A stretch of DNA of 64,000 nucleotides from contig CANCXM010000008.1 in the NCBI GenBank assembly GCA_947381945.1, forward strand, positions 35,613 to 99,612. Direction: 5' to 3'. The stretch's first letter is position 1. Each line of letters opens with the position of its first letter. The stretch comes from an uncultured Muribaculaceae bacterium. GTDB lineage: Bacteria; Bacteroidota; Bacteroidia; Bacteroidales; Muribaculaceae. The notes beneath the pieces were generated by a model. It worked only from the letters and a program-made list of their open reading frames with translations. It was not told where the DNA came from and ran no database searches. The translations under genes were made by a program, and so were the position numbers. This document shows, piece by piece, positions 60,705 to 64,000 of the stretch.

Positions 60705-62492
60705 CTAATCCAGTTTGAGCACTGCAAGGAAGGCCTTCTGCGGAACTTCGACCGAACCGATCTGCTTCATGCGCTTCTTGCCTTTCTTCTGCTTTTCAAG
60801 AAGTTTGCGCTTACGCGAGATGTCACCGCCGTAACACTTCGCGGTCACGTCCTTGCGGACAGCCTTGATGGTCTCACGGGCGATAATCTTCGCACCGATT
60901 GCCGCCTGGATGGCTATGTCGAACTGCTGGCGCGGAATGAGTTCCTTGAGTTTCTCACACATGCGTCGGCCGAAAGTGACGGCGTTGTCGACATGGGTGA
61001 GGGTCGAAAGCGCGTCGACGCTCTCGCCGTTGAGGAGGATGTCGAGCTTGACGAGTTTCGACTCGCGGAAGTCGTGGAGATGATAGTCGAAGGATGCGTA
61101 GCCCTTCGATATGCTCTTGAGTTTGTCGTAGAAGTCAATCACAATTTCGCCCAGAGGCATGTCGAAGATAAGCTCCATGCGGTTGCCGGAGATGTATTCC
61201 TGCTTGACAAGCTCACCGCGCTTTGCCAGACAGAGCGTCATGATGGGACCGATATAGTCGGCGGCGGTGATTATGGACGCGCGGATGTATGGCTCCTCGA
61301 TATGGTCGATGAGGGTCGGTTCGGGAAGGCCGGAAGGGTTGTGGACCTCCGTCATGGTCCCGTGTTTGTCAAATACGCGGTAGGATACGTTGGGGACGGT
61401 CGTGATGACATCCATGTCAAATTCGCGTCCAAGGCGTTCCTGAATGATTTCCATGTGGAGCAGTCCGAGGAAGCCGCAGCGGAAACCGAAACCGAGCGCC
61501 ATCGACGATTCGGGCTGGAAGGTCAGCGATGCGTCGTTGAGCTGAAGCTTTTCGAGCGACGAACGGAGATTTTCAAAATCCTCGGTCTCGATGGGATAGA
61601 CACCGGCGAAGACCATAGGCTTCACTTCCTCGAAACCGTCGATTGCCGTCTCGCAAGGTGTGTTGACATGGGTGATGGTGTCGCCCACCTTCACCTCACG
61701 AGAGGTCTTGATTCCTGAGATGATATATCCCACATTTCCTGCCGAAAGTTCCTGACAGGGCTGCATGTCGAGTTTGAGCACACCGATTTCATCGGCGTTG
61801 TATTCCTTGCCGGTAGCCACAAACTTCACGAAATCGTTCTTGCGGATGGTACCGTTGACAATCTTGAAATATGCGATGATTCCGCGGAAGGGATTGAACA
61901 CGGAGTCAAAAATCAAAGCCTGAAGCGGAGCCTTTGGATCGCCTTTGGGCGCGGGAACACGCTCGACGATGGCTTTGAGAATCTCCGGCACACCGATGCC
62001 TGTCTTTCCGCTCGCACGGATAATCTCCTCCGGATCACAGCCGAGAAGATCCACAATCTGGTCCTCGACCTCCTCGGGCTTTGCACTGTCAAGGTCAACC
62101 TTGTTGATGACCGGAATAATCTCAAGATTGTTGTCGATGGCCATGTAGAGATTGGAGATGGTCTGCGCCTGTATGCCTTGCGAGGCATCCACAATCAGCA
62201 GCGCGCCTTCACATGCGGCAATCGAGCGCGACACCTCGTAGGAGAAGTCGACGTGTCCCGGAGTGTCAATAAGGTTCAGGACATATTCCTCTCCGTCCAG
62301 ACGGTAGTTCATCTGGATAGCATGGCTCTTGATGGTGATGCCTCGCTCACGTTCGAGGTCCATGTCGTCGAGCACCTGCGCCTGCAGGTCCTTTCCGGCC
62401 ACAGTGTTGGTATACTCAAGCAGACGGTCGGCAAGTGTACTCTTGCCGTGGTCGATATGGGCTATAATACAAAAATTGCGGATATTCTTCAT
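60705..62492 (-). CDS. lepA: Elongation factor 4 (LepA)
   Basis: 595 residues, full length. GTPase motifs are G1 [12 protein letters not shown] (12-23), G3 [12 protein letters not shown] and G4 NKVDLDSA. The LepA-specific C-terminus is complete ([53 protein letters not shown]). It acts on stalled ribosomes by back-translocation. A TAACTTTG element at 62501-62508 ends 9 nt before the ATG, implying a leader of only a few bases. Confidence 0.97.
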   Translation of the reverse strand: MKNIRNFCIIAHIDHGKSTLADRLLEYTNTVAGKDLQAQVLDDMDLERERGITIKSHAIQMNYRLDGEEYVLNLIDTPGHVDFSYEVSRSIAACEGALLIVDASQGIQAQTISNLYMAIDNNLEIIPVINKVDLDSAKPEEVEDQIVDLLGCDPEEIIRASGKTGIGVPEILKAIVERVPAPKGDPKAPLQALIFDSVFNPFRGIIAYFKIVNGTIRKNDFVKFVATGKEYNADEIGVLKLDMQPCQELSAGNVGYIISGIKTSREVKVGDTITHVNTPCETAIDGFEEVKPMVFAGVYPIETEDFENLRSSLEKLQLNDASLTFQPESSMALGFGFRCGFLGLLHMEIIQERLGREFDMDVITTVPNVSYRVFDKHGTMTEVHNPSGLPEPTLIDHIEEPYIRASIITAADYIGPIMTLCLAKRGELVKQEYISGNRMELIFDMPLGEIVIDFYDKLKSISKGYASFDYHLHDFRESKLVKLDILLNGESVDALSTLTHVDNAVTFGRRMCEKLKELIPRQQFDIAIQAAIGAKIIARETIKAVRKDVTAKCYGGDISRKRKLLEKQKKGKKRMKQIGSVEVPQKAFLAVLKLD

Positions 62493-62500
62493 ATTGACTG

Positions 62501-62508
62501 CAAAGTTA
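62501..62508 (-). promoter_or_regulatory. -7 element immediately before lepA
   Basis: TAACTTTG on the minus strand; the G lies 9 nt before the lepA ATG (62492). If used, the message would be leaderless or nearly so. No good -33 match. Confidence 0.4.
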
Positions 62509-62612
62509 ACAATAATTTTGCTCCTATTATATATAGTATATGTGCAATTTTGTCCCGAGCCCTGAATTTTTGGACTTCAAAAACAGATTTTTTGAAAATT
62601 TTTGCTCAAATA

Positions 62613-62644
62613 TTTGGCAGTTTCAAAAAAAGCCACTACCTTTG
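62613..62644 (+). promoter_or_regulatory. Promoter of tRNA-His
   Basis: TTTG (62613-62616), 20 nt, TACCTTTG (62637-62644). This is the same design, with an identical -7 octamer, as at the tRNA-Gly gene at the end of the window. Confidence 0.8.
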
Positions 62645-62666
62645 CAGCGCAAAACCAAGAAACATG

Positions 62667-62743
<77 letters not shown>

Positions 62744-62755
62744 AGTAATTTTGCT

Positions 62756-62786
62756 AAAGAGGCTCGGATTTTTCCGGGCCTCTTTT
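62756..62786 (+). terminator. Terminator of tRNA-His
   Basis: AAAGAGGCTCGGA pairs with TCCGGGCCTCTTT around a T-rich loop and is followed by TTTC. One T-G pair interrupts an otherwise perfect stem. Confidence 0.75.
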
Positions 62787-62823
62787 CTATTTCCAACAAA
62801 CCTTTTCTTCCAAACCCACCCGA

Positions 62824-62861
62824 TTTAATAAATGAATGATAGTGTTTAATAAATGAATGAT
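62824..62861. repeat. Short tandem repeat of 17 nt, period 21
   Basis: TTTAATAAATGAATGAT occurs at 62824-62840 and 62845-62861. It lies in the gene-free gap between tRNA-His and gpmA and may be chance duplication. Confidence 0.6.
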
Positions 62862-63026
62862 GTGAGGTAGAATGATAGAGGTGGATAACTTCCATAATAG
62901 AGTAGCGAGCCAAACAAAACGGCTGGAACAATAAAACAGCGGGCACAACCCGAATCCATCAGAATCTCAAGTCGCACCCACTACTATCTATACTCTATAC
63001 TTTAATCTCTATACTTTATAAGAGCT

Positions 63027-63719
63027 TCACATGGATAAATACCGATCCGACACCACTTCCAGACGGTCTGTTAGTTCGAGCACACGAGGCACACCCGTCG
63101 GGATCTCCTCTGCCACGATTTCATCGGGAGTCTTTTTAAGAAGCATCATGATGAGCGCACGAAGCGAATTGCCATGCGCTGCCACAAACACCGTGTCATA
63201 CAAACCAAGTGCCGGAGCAATCTGCTCCTCCCAACATGGCCGCACGCGCTCCACCGTATCGGCAAGCGACTCGGTCAGCGGCAGTGAATCCTTTGCGAGA
63301 AAAGCATAACGCTCCTCCGAACCGGGGAAACGTTCATCATCCACCGTCAACGCAGGAGGTGCAACGTCGTAGCTCCTTCGCCAGATATGGACCTGTTCGT
63401 CGCCATACTTCGCGGCAGTGTCTGCCTTGTTGAGCCCCTGCAACGCGCCATAGTGACGTTCGTTCAGATGCCAGTCTTTGACTACCGGCAACCAAAGGCG
63501 GTCCATAGCGTCGAGCGCAATGTCGAGAGTCTGAATCGCTCTCCTAAGATACGATGTGAAACAATAGCGCGGTTTCAAACCGGAAGCTGCAATCAGCTCC
63601 CCGGCATGGTGAGCCTCTTCCCTACCCTTAGGCGAAAGGTTGACATCGGTCCAGCCCGTAAAACGGTTTTCAAGATTCCATTCGCTCTGGCCGTGACGGA
63701 GGAGTATCAATTTTTTCAT
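63027..63719 (-). CDS. gpmA: 2,3-bisphosphoglycerate-dependent phosphoglycerate mutase
   Basis: 230 residues from the ATG at 63719; the upstream ATG at 63770 adds a segment not seen in the family. The dPGM motifs are KLILLRHGQSEWNLENRFTGWTD (catalytic His in RHG), HLNERHYGALQGLNK (Glu/Arg) and FVAAHGNSLRALIMML (second His). It interconverts 3- and 2-phosphoglycerate in glycolysis. The length fits the shorter bacterial dPGM group. The gene is flanked by gaps with no obvious shared operon. Confidence 0.93.
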   Translation of the reverse strand: MKKLILLRHGQSEWNLENRFTGWTDVNLSPKGREEAHHAGELIAASGLKPRYCFTSYLRRAIQTLDIALDAMDRLWLPVVKDWHLNERHYGALQGLNKADTAAKYGDEQVHIWRRSYDVAPPALTVDDERFPGSEERYAFLAKDSLPLTESLADTVERVRPCWEEQIAPALGLYDTVFVAAHGNSLRALIMMLLKKTPDEIVAEEIPTGVPRVLELTDRLEVVSDRYLSM

Positions 63720-63876
63720 ATTTTTTCGGAGTGTTATGTTTGATATTACTATTAATTCAAACAGACTCACGCAGGCCTTGGTTCATCAAAAAAGCCCGAT
63801 TTTATTCACATCCATTAACAAATACCGCCCAAATTCGACTCATTTTAGTTAACATCGGTTAAAACACACGGAAATA

Positions 63877-63908
63877 TTTGCACAGTAACCAAGAAGTGCA
63901 TACCTTTG
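63877..63908 (+). promoter_or_regulatory. Promoter of tRNA-Gly
   Basis: TTTG (63877-63880), 20 nt, TACCTTTG (63901-63908). The start is near 63915, about 36 nt before the mature tRNA 5' end. Confidence 0.8.
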
Positions 63909-63950
63909 CAACGCAAAACGGAAATGACACCGTCTAAAGCAAAACAAAAC

Positions 63951-64000
63951 GCGAAAATAGCTCAGTTGGTAGAGCACAACCTTGCCAAGGTTGGGGTCGC
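63951..64000 (+). tRNA. tRNA-Gly (GCC), 3' part outside window
   Basis: Begins GCGAAAATAGCTCAGTTGG. The anticodon stem CAACC/GGTTG and loop TTGCCAA give anticodon GCC (63984-63986). The T-arm and acceptor 3' strand lie beyond base 64000. Confidence 0.9.

Overview
The window reads as a chromosomal segment of a gut Bacteroidales bacterium, most likely a Muribaculaceae-type (S24-7) genome. The reasons are a GC content near 50%, TAnnTTTG promoters with an upstream TTTG, a SusC/SusD pair, Mfa-type fimbriae, a GldB-like lipoprotein and many exported lipoproteins with the short Bacteroidota lipobox. No phage, IS element, plasmid function or CRISPR array is visible.

Layout. (1) 1-21.9 kb, minus strand: one run of eight exported glycoside hydrolases in the order GH127, GH141-like, GH78, GH138-like, GH137+GH2 fusion, LacZ-type GH2, second GH2, GH106 (cut by the left edge). 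Family content and order match, as I recall them, the Bacteroides thetaiotaomicron rhamnogalacturonan-II genes BT1003-BT1002-BT1001-BT0997-BT0996-BT0993-BT0992-BT0986. I read this as an RG-II side-chain dismantling operon driven by a good promoter at about 21.87 kb. (2) 22.0-26.8 kb, plus strand: a divergent GH29 fucosidase, CutC and an exported transglutaminase-like protein. (3) 27.2-37.3 kb: envelope and housekeeping genes (MCE protein, N-acetylmuramoyl-L-alanine amidase, GldB-like lipoprotein, outer-membrane barrels, exported C1 peptidase, EamA transporter, orphan ATP-grasp protein, Maf, MmcQ/YjbR). (4) 37.5-48.9 kb, minus strand: a complete Mfa/Fim-type fimbrial operon (DUF3575, DUF3868-OmpA, fimbrillin, Mfa2-like anchor, and two very large lipoproteins likely to sit at the tip, one ending in a CBM26-like module). 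Its putative promoter carries a run of nine G/C where the -33 element should be. (5) 49.4-52.2 kb, plus strand: ECF sigma factor, its probable membrane anti-sigma, a small exported protein and an outer-membrane barrel. (6) 52.4-60.6 kb, minus strand: TlpA-like thioredoxin, SusC and SusD in one operon, preceded by a TPR/AraC membrane regulator split by a one-base frameshift. (7) 60.7-64 kb: lepA, tRNA-His, gpmA and the 5' part of tRNA-Gly.

The intergenic regions hold several uncommon structures: two long hairpins built from 9-nt AATARGYCY units, both between convergent genes; an AAAACTC-unit array; a REP-like 28-nt element present as an inverted pair and as a single copy; a perfect 27-bp hairpin; and an 11-nt motif (TTATATGAGAA) found five times, only in the fimbrial region.

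Family assignments come from motifs and remembered homologues, not from searches. Correspondences with named B. thetaiotaomicron proteins are recalled and should be treated as hypotheses.
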